A DNA stretch of 64,000 nucleotides from Chitinophaga qingshengii (GTDB taxonomy: Bacteria; Bacteroidota; Bacteroidia; Chitinophagales; Chitinophagaceae), in NCBI RefSeq assembly GCF_014529935.1, contig NZ_JACVFC010000001.1, positions 3,100,001-3,164,000 on the forward strand, read 5' to 3'. The position numbers and the translations under genes were made by a program. Within the stretch, counting starts at the first letter, position 1. The number at the start of each line of letters is the position of its first letter. Below are positions 27,360 through 36,700 of this stretch, one piece after another. A model generated the notes under the pieces. That model was given only the letters and a program-made list of their open reading frames with translations, was not told where the DNA came from and made no database searches.

Positions 27360-28268
27360 ATGAAAAAGTTATTTTTCATCATGGCTATGCTCATGCCTGT
27401 ATCCGTCATGGCCTGCGACATCTGCGGATGTTCTGCCAGCGGTTACCAGCTGGGTATACTGCCGCAATACCATAAGAACTTCATCGGTCTCCGCTACGGA
27501 TACCGGCAATTTAAATCCACCCATCCCATGGAATTGGGCAACACCATGAACCACGAGTCCAGGGAATTTTATCATACTACAGAAGTATGGGGCAGATGGT
27601 ACGCTACCAAAAAACTACAGTTCTTTGCCTTTGTGCCGTTTCAATATTTCAGACGGGAAGAAGGGAAAAGTATCACCACTGTTTCCGGCCTCGGTGATAT
27701 CACACTCATGGCCAATTACACCTTTATTGACAACAACTGGGACCTCAGCAAAAAATGGCACCATGTATTCCAGGCGGGTGGCGGTATTAAACTACCCACC
27801 GGCAAAACAGGCATCCCCGATGAAGGTGGCAATATCTACCAGAACTTTCAACCGGGCAGCCGCAGCACCGATTTTGTATTGAATGCGGTATATACTGTCC
27901 GGAGGGGAAAATGGGGCCTGAATACGGATGCCAGCTATCGTATCAATACCACCAACAAAGAAGAATACCGGTTTGGCAATCGTTTCAACACCTCGTTACG
28001 GGGTTTCCTGTACCAGCCGGTCAGCAAAACTGTGGCCTTACAGCCCTACGCAGGTCTCATGTATGAACACGCCGAAGGCGACCACCAGCTGCAAAAAACC
28101 AAGGAATATACCGGCGGCGATATGTTGCATACCAGCATCGGAGCGGATGTATATTTCAACCGTTTCTCTGCCGGGGTACAAGCCCAGCTACCGGTATACC
28201 AGCATCTTTCCGCCGGGTATAATAAAACATATGCGCGTTTATCCGCTACCGTTAATTTCTTCTTCTAA
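27360..28268 (+). CDS. Outer-membrane beta-barrel protein with CDICGC N-terminus
   Basis: 302 residues. After the signal peptide MKKLFFIMAMLMPVSVMA the mature protein would begin CDICGCSASGYQLGILPQY, a tight Cys motif able to bind a soft metal or, less likely, be lipidated. The rest is a run of amphipathic strands ending in the terminal aromatic SATVNFFF, typical of outer-membrane barrels often annotated as transporter. It is 12 bases upstream of the MbnP-like gene and clearly cotranscribed with it. I infer passage or docking of a metal or metal complex at the outer membrane; direct evidence is absent. Confidence 0.72.
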   Translation: MKKLFFIMAMLMPVSVMACDICGCSASGYQLGILPQYHKNFIGLRYGYRQFKSTHPMELGNTMNHESREFYHTTEVWGRWYATKKLQFFAFVPFQYFRREEGKSITTVSGLGDITLMANYTFIDNNWDLSKKWHHVFQAGGGIKLPTGKTGIPDEGGNIYQNFQPGSRSTDFVLNAVYTVRRGKWGLNTDASYRINTTNKEEYRFGNRFNTSLRGFLYQPVSKTVALQPYAGLMYEHAEGDHQLQKTKEYTGGDMLHTSIGADVYFNRFSAGVQAQLPVYQHLSAGYNKTYARLSATVNFFF

Positions 28269-28280
28269 AAAGATCATCTC

Positions 28281-29090
28281 ATGAAACAAAATATTCTACT
28301 CTTCAGCATACTCACCATCCTGGCTTCCTGCTCTAAAGACAGTACCGCACCGGCAAACGACCCGAACGAAAAAGGCGTGGTGGTACTGGAATTCGATAAC
28401 CGCGCCGGCACCGACGACCTGATTCTGAACAATCAGCAGTACCGCAACGCGACCGGTGAATCACTCACCATCAGCAAGTTTGCCTACTATGTCAGCAATT
28501 TCCGGCTGATCACGGCTTCCGGACAGGTATATACCGTGCCCCAGGACAGCTCCTATTTACTGATCAGCGAAGACAATAAAGCCTCCGGCTTTCATACGCT
28601 CTACAATGTGCCGGCCGGTGATTATACCCAGGTAAAATTTATGATCGGGGTAGACAGTGCCCGGAATACCATGGATATCAGCAAACGCCCCGGTGTACTG
28701 GACCCGGCAGAAGGTGCGGCTGATATGTACTGGAGCTGGAACAGCGGCTATATCTTCGCTAAACTGGAAGGCGGTTCACCAGCTTCCACCGATGCACAAA
28801 AGTTGTTCCGGTATCATATCGGTCTGTATGGTGGCAATTTTAATAACGGCCCGCGTACGCTCAACAATACCCGGGAGGTAACGCTTACCATTCCCAACAA
28901 CGGCAAAGCCATCGTCCGCCGCGACCGCCGGGCACAAATCCATTTCTTCGCAGATGCGCTGAAAATGCTGAACGGCACCACCAATGTGAGCGTCGCTGTT
29001 AATCCAAATGTAATGGCGGGGCCATATTCAGAGAAAATCGCGGATAATTACACGCAAATGTTTAACATTGACCATGTGCATAACGAGTAA
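28281..29090 (+). CDS. MbnP-like copper-binding lipoprotein
   Basis: 269 residues; lipoprotein signal MKQNILLFSILTILASC (Cys17). The body has the MbnP family features: a VVLEFDNRAG start, YYVSNFRLI, FHTLYNVPAGDYTQVKFMIG, GAADMYWSWNSGYIFAKLEG, FRYHIGLYGG and a C-terminal MFNIDHVHNE. Trp151 and Trp153 are the only tryptophans. In methanotroph MbnP, copper binding depends on kynurenine made from a tryptophan by the di-heme enzyme MbnH. A di-heme peroxidase is encoded two genes downstream. Histidines in RYHIG, QIHFF and DHVHN are candidate ligands. Family recognition by eye is good; copper binding in this protein is inference. Confidence 0.82.
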   Translation: MKQNILLFSILTILASCSKDSTAPANDPNEKGVVVLEFDNRAGTDDLILNNQQYRNATGESLTISKFAYYVSNFRLITASGQVYTVPQDSSYLLISEDNKASGFHTLYNVPAGDYTQVKFMIGVDSARNTMDISKRPGVLDPAEGAADMYWSWNSGYIFAKLEGGSPASTDAQKLFRYHIGLYGGNFNNGPRTLNNTREVTLTIPNNGKAIVRRDRRAQIHFFADALKMLNGTTNVSVAVNPNVMAGPYSEKIADNYTQMFNIDHVHNE

Positions 29091-29107
29091 CATTAATTAA
29101 TTCTATC

Positions 29108-29389
29108 ATGAAACAAGTGATCTTAACCTGTAGCGTCCTCCTGGCCCTTGCCTGCAATCAAAACAGCAAACCTGCTGAAACCCAAGATGCACCCATGCCT
29201 GAAGTACCCGCTACTACGGAAACCGCTGTCAGCGATAAACTGCCCGATCCTGTATGCCAGATGCCTTATGACACGGCCTACAAAGAATGGACTGTTTATG
29301 AAAAAGACACGATTCATTTTTGCTCTGTCACCTGCAAGGAAGTCTTTCTTAAAAATCCGGGAAAATATATGGCTAAACTGAAAAAGTAA
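29108..29389 (+). CDS. YHS-domain lipoprotein
   Basis: 93 residues: lipoprotein signal ending LLALAC (Cys16), a Pro/Thr/Glu-rich linker, then a YHS domain with DPVCQMPYDTAYKEW and FCSVTCKEVFLKNPGKYMAK. YHS domains carry conserved Cys residues and occur in copper ATPases and other metal-handling proteins. Spacing is 17 bases after the MbnP-like gene and 25 before the peroxidase gene, so all three are one operon. A role as periplasmic metal carrier or sensor in the cluster is inferred from context. Confidence 0.82.
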   Translation: MKQVILTCSVLLALACNQNSKPAETQDAPMPEVPATTETAVSDKLPDPVCQMPYDTAYKEWTVYEKDTIHFCSVTCKEVFLKNPGKYMAKLKK

Positions 29390-29414
29390 GCATTCCTGAT
29401 TAATTTATTCGTTT

Positions 29415-30479
29415 ATGCATCATCGTTATAGGTGGGGCAGGGGCATTGTATTGCCTTTACTCACCGTTGTTACCAGCGTTGCTTGTCACAAACAAAGCAC
29501 CCCTCCCGGGCCGGCTACCAACATCACTTTTGTGAAGCCGGCCGGCTTCCCCGAACCGGTGTACCGGCTGGCCGACAACCCGGTCACCAACGACGGGTTT
29601 GCCCTCGGCAAAGTACTCTTTTACGACGGCGTCCTCAGCCGCGATGGCACCATCAGCTGCGCCAGTTGCCACATACAGGCCAACGCGTTCACCCATCACG
29701 GGCATGATGTGAGTCACGGTATCGAAGACCGGCTGGGTACCCGTAACTCCCCGCCTATTCAGAACCTGGCCTGGTCCACCACTTTCTTCTGGGATGGTGG
29801 CGTGCATGACCTCGACCTTCAGCCCATTGCCCCCATCGAAAACCCGGTGGAAATGGACGATAAGCTGAACAACGTTATCGGGAAACTGCAACGCAACAAT
29901 CGCTACCAGCAGCTGTTTGAAAAAGCATTCGGCTCACCGGGCATCAACAGTACCCGGATGCTGAAAGCCCTGTCCCAGTTTATGGTGATGCTGGTCAGCG
30001 CCGACTCCCGCTATGACCGTTTTATAGCCGGCAAAGAAAACTTCAGTGAAACAGAGAAAAAAGGTCTCGCTCTTTTTGAGCAACGCTGCGCCAGCTGCCA
30101 TAAACCGCCTTTGTTCACTGACAATAGTTTCCGTAACAACGGCGTAGCACCCCGCCCGTTTGGCACCGATTCCGGACGTGCTAAAATAACCCTGCTGGAA
30201 GAAGACCTGTATAAGTTTAAAGTCCCCTCCCTGCGGAACGTAGCCCTCACGGCACCTTATATGCACGACGGGCGCTTTGGCAGCCTCGAAAGCGTAATGA
30301 ATCATTACGACAACGGCTTTTATCCCACAGCGTCACTGGATCCGGTTTTCAAAAGCGGTTTTACACTCAGCCAGGATGATAAACAAGCGCTGATTGCTTT
30401 TCTGAAAACCCTCAGCGATAAAGGTTTTATTACCGATGAACGGTTTGCCCCGCCACCGGGATTTGTGCAGGGAGATTGA
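29415..30479 (+). CDS. Di-heme cytochrome c peroxidase family protein (MbnH/MauG/CcpA-like)
   Basis: 354 residues, lipobox TSVAC (Cys24). Two heme c sites: C82ASCH86 and C225ASCH229. Between them lie FFWDGGVHDLDL, with the tryptophan that relays electrons in this superfamily, and APIENPVEM, with the conserved Glu region. APYM283HDGRFG carries the methionine seen as heme ligand in classical CcpA enzymes, where MauG has a tyrosine. The superfamily includes H2O2-reducing peroxidases and enzymes that oxidise residues in partner proteins (MauG, MbnH). Operon with the MbnP-like gene argues for the latter. Needs cytochrome c maturation, not encoded here. Confidence 0.88.
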   Translation: MHHRYRWGRGIVLPLLTVVTSVACHKQSTPPGPATNITFVKPAGFPEPVYRLADNPVTNDGFALGKVLFYDGVLSRDGTISCASCHIQANAFTHHGHDVSHGIEDRLGTRNSPPIQNLAWSTTFFWDGGVHDLDLQPIAPIENPVEMDDKLNNVIGKLQRNNRYQQLFEKAFGSPGINSTRMLKALSQFMVMLVSADSRYDRFIAGKENFSETEKKGLALFEQRCASCHKPPLFTDNSFRNNGVAPRPFGTDSGRAKITLLEEDLYKFKVPSLRNVALTAPYMHDGRFGSLESVMNHYDNGFYPTASLDPVFKSGFTLSQDDKQALIAFLKTLSDKGFITDERFAPPPGFVQGD

Positions 30480-30554
30480 TTTTCGAAGGGTTGGCTCAAA
30501 AAGCAAGCACAGCAGACAAACAAGAACAAGCGTTCACCAGACACTCAATAAACA

Positions 30555-30583
30555 AGGGCCGACCAAAAGCAGTGGTCAGCCCT
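30555..30583 (+). terminator. Weak hairpin after the metal cluster
   Basis: 11-base stem with one mismatch (30555-30565 with 30573-30583) and no T run. It may be the cluster terminator. The remaining bases to 30641 show nothing else. Confidence 0.4.
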
Positions 30584-30641
30584 CTAAAATGTTTATCGTG
30601 TTGAATTTTCCTCAAAAAATCACGATGATATAATTTGATCG

Positions 30642-31505
30642 TTACCACGGCGCATTTTTCATGTTTTCAAACTTCCTGTTATAATGACGCTTATTATCAA
30701 ACCCAGCATAACCCAAATTATCCGCTGGAGAAATGTCTCCATCCAAAATATTGGTATTAACAAAACTGAAGAATCCCAGCTCTTTCAGATTTCGGACGAA
30801 ATCGATCGATGGTAGTGGCCCGCAATCCCCTAAGATAATTTTTTTGAGATGGACCAGCTGACGAAGAACGGTGTCGTAGTTAGACAATTTTCTGCAATAT
30901 TCTAAAATCAAGGTCATCAGGTGTGGCGCTATAGCCTCTAATCCATCCAGGGTGGTTAATTTCGACAAATAATGCCCCTCGAAATGCCCCAGAGATCGCA
31001 TGGCATCAATTCCCTTGAAAGATTCAATGTTTGATTCAGTAATTTTCAGAATATTGGTTTGGGTACAACCCGAAAGGATTGTAAAATCTTTTGAAGCGGG
31101 TTTAAATTTCCATATTTCAAGATGCAGGATGTTGTTAGGCTGATCTAAGCCTTTTATTTTGTTATTCCAATCAATTGAACACTCCTTCAGAGCGCTGAAT
31201 CGGGTAAGATCTACTTCATGTTTACCATTACTGATTGAAAGCTTTTGTAACTTTTTTAGCGCATAGATAGCAGAAATATCTTCTAAGTCTGCTGCACAAA
31301 AAACTTCGGTAAAAAAATCATACTGATGAAGGAAATTCAGGTCGGGAAGGTAATCTTCGTAATCATTAATGATTATAGCTTTGATGTTCTTTTTAACGGC
31401 ATAGTTAAGGCATGCCTGTAATCGGTTTGACTCAAGGACAAGAAACTTGGTACTGCTCCCATGCTGGGATGTTATTTGGAAGCCATCGGTGATTACTGTT
31501 TTCAT
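30642..31505 (-). CDS. LRR-like hypothetical protein
   Basis: 287 residues from the ATG at 31505 (seven residues further upstream are possible). Repeating leucine/isoleucine patterns of the LRR type are visible: YALKKLQKLSISNG, LTRFSALKECSIDW, DAMRSLGHFEGHYLSKLTTL, LVHLKKIILGDCGPLPSI, LKELGFFSFVNT. No signal peptide and no membrane helix, so cytoplasmic. The composition is plainly more AT-rich than neighbouring genes. It is isolated and faces the metal cluster. LRR-like solitary genes in Bacteroidota are often immunity or accessory proteins, but nothing here proves that. Function unknown. Confidence 0.65.
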   Translation of the reverse strand: MKTVITDGFQITSQHGSSTKFLVLESNRLQACLNYAVKKNIKAIIINDYEDYLPDLNFLHQYDFFTEVFCAADLEDISAIYALKKLQKLSISNGKHEVDLTRFSALKECSIDWNNKIKGLDQPNNILHLEIWKFKPASKDFTILSGCTQTNILKITESNIESFKGIDAMRSLGHFEGHYLSKLTTLDGLEAIAPHLMTLILEYCRKLSNYDTVLRQLVHLKKIILGDCGPLPSIDFVRNLKELGFFSFVNTNILDGDISPADNLGYAGFDNKRHYNRKFENMKNAPW

Positions 31506-31668
31506 TTTCCGAAGATTACTAAACACCAGAAACCTGCTTTTCAGGTTTCCCCCCGGAACATAAATTCCATCTGTCCGCTGTATTTTGATACCGGAAACAA
31601 TCTAATCCCGCAAGGTTGGAACACTTAAAAAAAATACATATTTTTATCGCCAACCGGTTTACTGCCAT

Positions 31669-32271
31669 TTGTCAACTAAAATATTATATAACGAATCGAA
31701 CCTGATGCTGCAGGCATCGCAAGGGAGTAGGGAAGCTTTTACCCAGCTTTATTCCCAGCACCTGGATGCTGTAACTCAGTACGTACATCTTTTCACCACT
31801 TCCCGCGATGAAGCCGACGAAATTATACAGGACGTGTTTGTCCGTGTATGGGAGCAACGCGATAAGTTGGCAACGGTAACAGCCTTCAGACCCTATATTG
31901 CCCGGTCGGCCAGGAACCGTTTATTGGACCATCTCCGGCATCAGCAGGTACGCAAAGCCGCCATCGTGGAGCTGGTACAACGGGACGCTACCGCCGAAAC
32001 ACCCGAGGATATCTGGAATTACCGCTTTATCTATGAAAAAGTGCAACGGCAAATTGCGGCCCTTCCAACCCAGTGCCAGCATGTTTTCCGCCTCAGCGTG
32101 GAAAAAGGCCTGAGCCTCGATGAAATAGCAGCGGAACTGAACATCTCCAAATCAGGCGTTAAAAACCAGCTATACAAGGCCCAGAAGCTGGTTCGCCAGT
32201 GTTTTGAAGAAAAAGACACCTTTGCTTTTTGCTGGTTTATCCTCTCTCTCCCGCTTTTTTTCAACAACTGA
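31669..32271 (+). CDS. ECF RNA polymerase sigma factor (FecI-like)
   Basis: 200 residues with sigma region 2 (EADEIIQDVFVRVWEQRD, core and -10 binding) and region 4 (LPTQCQHVFRLSVEKGLSLD then EIAAELNISKSGVKNQL, -35 binding helix-turn-helix). The chosen start is a TTG at 31669; the next in-frame ATG at 31705 would cut the start of region 2, so TTG is preferred. The hydrophobic C-terminal tail FAFCWFILSLPLFF is usual in this Bacteroidota group. It is followed by a FecR anti-sigma gene and a SusC with an STN domain, so it should transcribe that uptake operon when the substrate binds. Confidence 0.88.
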   Translation: MSTKILYNESNLMLQASQGSREAFTQLYSQHLDAVTQYVHLFTTSRDEADEIIQDVFVRVWEQRDKLATVTAFRPYIARSARNRLLDHLRHQQVRKAAIVELVQRDATAETPEDIWNYRFIYEKVQRQIAALPTQCQHVFRLSVEKGLSLDEIAAELNISKSGVKNQLYKAQKLVRQCFEEKDTFAFCWFILSLPLFFNN

Positions 32272-32319
32272 AATTTTTTTTTTCTTGGGCGTGTCCTTTT
32301 GAATAATTGAAACGTCCTT

Positions 32320-33525
32320 ATGTCTGGAGACATATTCCGGTTTATGACGAAGGATCAACGAGACCAATTTTTACAAGACTATGCTGCTGGTAATTATTCC
32401 CAGGAGCAATACGCAGCGTTCCGTCAATGGCTGGCAGCCGCCGGCCCCGATGAACAGCTGGAAGTCCTGGATAAATACAGTCACCTGTTGCCCGGCATGC
32501 CGGAGCTGCCTTCCCTTGATCTCCGGCGTATAGCCATGATTGAGGAAGCGCTCGATGAAGCCGAATCAGAACAGCGGCCAGCTGCCTCCCGGGTGATTTC
32601 CTTTCGTAGATGGTGGGCCGCTGCTGCTATACTGGTATTACTGGGAGCAGGAACGGCACTGATCATCAGCCGTCAGGCTAAACCACAACCGGTGGCTAAA
32701 GCAGATTTTCCTCCGGGGCGTGACGGTGCTGTACTCACACTGGGAGATGGCTCGCAGATTGTACTGGACAGCCTGGGCAACGGTATTGTAGCCACCCAGA
32801 ACGGCGCCAGTATTGTGCTGCACAACGGTAAAATTGGTTATGACCGTGCCAACGGTGAACCGGCGGCGCCACAGTATAACACGCTCACCACACCGGTTGG
32901 CCGCCAGTTTAAAGTAATGTTGCCCGATGGTACGATCGTCTGGCTCAATGCCAAAAGCAGTATCCGGTTTCCCACTTATTTTATGGGGGATGACCGTACA
33001 GTGGACATCTCCGGGGAAGTATACCTGGAAGTAGCCCAGGATGTGAAACATCCATTTAAAGTAAATATCCGGCGCAGCGATAAAAAGATAGGGACCGTGG
33101 AAGTACTGGGCACCTATTTTAATATCAATGCCTATCCCGATGAAAACTCCTGCAGGGTGACCCTCGTACAGGGCGCCGTGATGGTATCTGCCGGAACAAC
33201 CGAAAATAAAACATTACTGAAACCCGACCAGCAGGCCAATATCTCCCCTGATCATCCCATCAGCGTATTGCCTGTCAACACAGAAAGCGCTATTGCCTGG
33301 AAAAACGGGTATTTTGATTTTGAAGATAATGACCTGACCATGCTGGCACGACAGCTCTCAAGATGGTACGGTATCGACACTAAAGTCATGGAAAACGCAC
33401 CAGATGCGGAATTGGGCGGTAAAATAAACCGGAACCTCGCCCTGCCGGAAATGATCAAAGTCTTAAACCAGGCAGGCGTACATTGTCGCCTGGAAAATAA
33501 TAAAACAATAGTGTTCATTCCTTAA
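32320..33525 (+). CDS. FecR-family anti-sigma factor
   Basis: 401 residues (an ATG at 32344 is an alternative start). N-terminal cytoplasmic region (about 1-97) that holds the sigma factor; one transmembrane helix near 98-117; periplasmic FecR domain (FPPGRDGAVLTLGDG, TPVGRQFKVMLPDGTIVWLN, YLEVAQDVKHPFKV); and a C-terminal DUF4974-type domain (YFDFEDNDLTMLARQLSRWY). FecR proteins relay the signal from the STN domain of a TonB-linked receptor to the sigma factor. Gene order sigma-FecR-SusC is canonical. Confidence 0.93.
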   Translation: MSGDIFRFMTKDQRDQFLQDYAAGNYSQEQYAAFRQWLAAAGPDEQLEVLDKYSHLLPGMPELPSLDLRRIAMIEEALDEAESEQRPAASRVISFRRWWAAAAILVLLGAGTALIISRQAKPQPVAKADFPPGRDGAVLTLGDGSQIVLDSLGNGIVATQNGASIVLHNGKIGYDRANGEPAAPQYNTLTTPVGRQFKVMLPDGTIVWLNAKSSIRFPTYFMGDDRTVDISGEVYLEVAQDVKHPFKVNIRRSDKKIGTVEVLGTYFNINAYPDENSCRVTLVQGAVMVSAGTTENKTLLKPDQQANISPDHPISVLPVNTESAIAWKNGYFDFEDNDLTMLARQLSRWYGIDTKVMENAPDAELGGKINRNLALPEMIKVLNQAGVHCRLENNKTIVFIP

Positions 33526-33784
33526 CCTGAATATGAGCAATAATCATTGAATAATGAAAGACGGGAGACTGTCATCAACCAAAAAATAAAAGTACTGTTT
33601 ATCAGGCTGCGCTATGAGATGTAGCAGCACTTCTCTTTTTGTAAAATTTTAAAAACGGATATAACCAAAAAGAAGGGACAGTTAACAAAAACCGGAGGTG
33701 TCATCACCACCCCCGGAAAGCGTTTGCGTGATCCTGATCGAATGAAACCAATTTTTTAAACAACCAGTTAAAATCATCAAACTA
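33526..33784 (+). other. Gap between fecR-type gene and susC
   Basis: 259 bases, presumably containing the sigma-factor-dependent promoter of the SusC operon. A GGTG-TCAT-CACC inverted repeat lies near 33695-33706. No TAnnTTTG box was found, in keeping with an alternative sigma factor. Confidence 0.35.
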
Positions 33785-36700
33785 ATGCAATTTAAGCAAA
33801 AAAATGCGAATTGTAGTTGGTATGCTATGCCCGGAAATGTAGTACCGGCCGGCCTTCCTGACGAGGTCGGGGCGGTATCGGTAAATCGGCAACATCCGGT
33901 GAAGGGAATAGCTACCGGACTAAAAAAACTGCTGATTACTATGAAATTAACAGCAATGTTTATCCTTGTGTCCTTTTTGCAGGTGAGCGCGGGAGCCAAG
34001 GCGCAGCTCGTTACGTTCAGTGCCCGGAAAGCCAGTCTGCAAAAAGTGTTTTCTGCTATCGAAAAGCAGACAGGATACCTGGTATTCTATAAGAAAGAGG
34101 TGCTGCAACGGGCACACGATGTAAGCGTAAACGCCAACGGCGTACCGCTGCATGAGTTCATGGACCAGGTACTGAAAGACCAGCCCATTGAATATGAACT
34201 GCTGTCCAGCACCATTATACTGAAAGCGAAAGAAGAACCGGCTGCGAACACCGCTACCGAAACAACGCCGCAACAACAAACCCAGCGTTCGGGTAGAGTG
34301 GTGGACAGGAAAGGCTCTCCCCTGATCGGTGTATCCGTACAGGTTAAAGGACAACAAAAGGGGGTCATCACCAACCAGGAAGGCCGTTTCTCCATCAATG
34401 CCCATAACAACGACATCCTGGTGTTTAACTTCCTCGGTTTTAAACCGCATGAAGTGCAGGTCGGCGAAAAGGCGGTCTTCAATATCACCATGGAAGAAAA
34501 TGTGGCCGGACTGGGAGAAGTGGTGGTAACAGGCTATCAGAATGTGGCCAAAAAACTGTTTACCGGCGCCGCAACAAATGTGAGCGGCTCTGATGTAAAA
34601 CAAGACGGTATCCTTGACGTAAGCCGTATGCTGGAAGGTAAAGTGGCCGGTGTATCCGTACAAAACGTTTCCGGCACCTTTGGCGCCGCCCCCAAAATCC
34701 GCGTAAGAGGCGCTACCTCTATCTCCGGCGAAAACAAACCGCTGTGGGTAGTGGATAACGTTGTACTGGAAGATATCGTGAACATCAGTAACGACCAGCT
34801 CTCCAGTGGAGACGCCCTCACGCTGATCGGTTCCTCCGTTGCCGGTATCAATGCCGACGACATCGAATCATTCACCATCCTGAAAGATGCGGCCGCTACC
34901 GCCCAATACGGCGCCCGCGCGATGAACGGCGTAGTAGTAATCACCACCAAAAAAGGACGCTCCGGCTCCACCCAGGTGAATTATAACGGTAACTTCTCTA
35001 CGTTCCTCAAACCGGATTACAGCACTTTCAACATCATGAATTCTGCCGACCAGATGTCTGTATACGCAGAATTATACCGTAAAGGCAACCTGACTTCCAG
35101 TATCGCCAACGGAAATACCGGTGGGGTATATGCGAAAATGTACCAACAGCTGAAAGCTTACGACGCCTCCACCGGCAAATTCGGATTGCAAAACACTCCC
35201 GAAGCCAGGGAAGCCTTTTTGCAACGTTATGCAAAAGCCAATACCGACTGGTTCGGACTGCTCTTCAGAAACTCTTTCGTACAGGAGCACTCCCTCAGTA
35301 TCTCCTCCGGTACGGATAAATCCAGGCATTATTTCTCCCTGGGTTATTATAACGACAACGGCTGGTCTATCGCCGACCGCGTAAGCCGTTACACAGCCAA
35401 CCTCCGCGGGACCTACAACCTGACCAACCGCCTCACAGCCGATGTGATCGTAAACGGATCTATCCGGCAACAACGCGCTCCGGGTACACAGGGCCGCTCC
35501 AGCAACGTAGTGGAAGGCGTATATACCAGGGATTTCGATATCAACCCGTATAGCTACGCACTCAATACCAGCCGCGCTATGACTGCCTATGATGAATTCG
35601 GAAACCTCGAATACTTTAACCGCAACTATGCGCCGTTCAATATCATCAATGAACTGCAAAACAACTCCATCAACCTGGATATGCTGGATACTAAAATCCA
35701 GGGTGAACTGGGCTATAAAATCTCCAAAGAATTTAACTTCCGTACTATCGGTGCTATCCGTTTCGTAAAAACTACCCGCGAAAATATTATCACCGAAAAC
35801 TCCAACATGGCCGCGGCATACCGGTATCTCCCCAATACGACCGTGGGAAATGCCAACCCGTTCCTTTACAACGACCCTGACCATCCGGAGCTCACCATCA
35901 AACAAATCCCGCTGCCACAAGGTGGTTTCTACAACCGCAACGACGATAAACTCACTAACTATTACGTGCGTAACCAGCTGGACTGGAGACATGACTTTGG
36001 TACCAAACATGCTGTGAGCGCCTTCGTGGGTCAGGAAATCAAGTACACCGATCGTCAGAACAGCTACTCCAATGGGTATGGCTACCAGTACGATAAAGGT
36101 GGTACTCCTTTTACTGATTACCGGATGATTAAAATGCTGCTCGAAGGAGGTTATAACTACTTTGGCATGAACCAACAGTATGACCGCTACGCTTCTTTCT
36201 TCGGAAACGCCAGCTACTCCTACGATGGTAAATATATTTTCAACGGTACCGTTCGTTACGATGGCTCCAACAAAATGGGAGAATCCAGAAACGCCCGCTG
36301 GCTGCCTACCTGGACGATGAGCGCCGCCTGGAACATAGACCAGGAAGACTTCATGAAGTACAGAGACAAAATCAGCTTCCTGAAACTCCGTGCCTCTTAT
36401 GGTCTTACCGCCAGCATCGGCAGCGCCACCAACTCCAGCGTTGTATACCAGAATGGCTCTGCTACCCGTCCGAGATTATCGGAAGTAGAACCTAAGATCG
36501 ACATCGATCACCTTGAAAACAGCGAACTTACCTGGGAAAAACAATACGAAGGCAACGTCGGTATCGATGCAGGTTTCTGGGGCGATAAACTGTCTATCAG
36601 CGTAGATGCGTACAAACGCAATGGTTTTGACCTGATCAGCTCCATCCGTACTTCCGGTATTGGCGGCGAAAGCACCAAACAGGCCAACTATGCAGACATG

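Noticed and set aside
33526..33784. Possible riboswitch or small RNA before susC
   Set aside because: Only short weak inverted repeats are present; no known riboswitch core was recognised.
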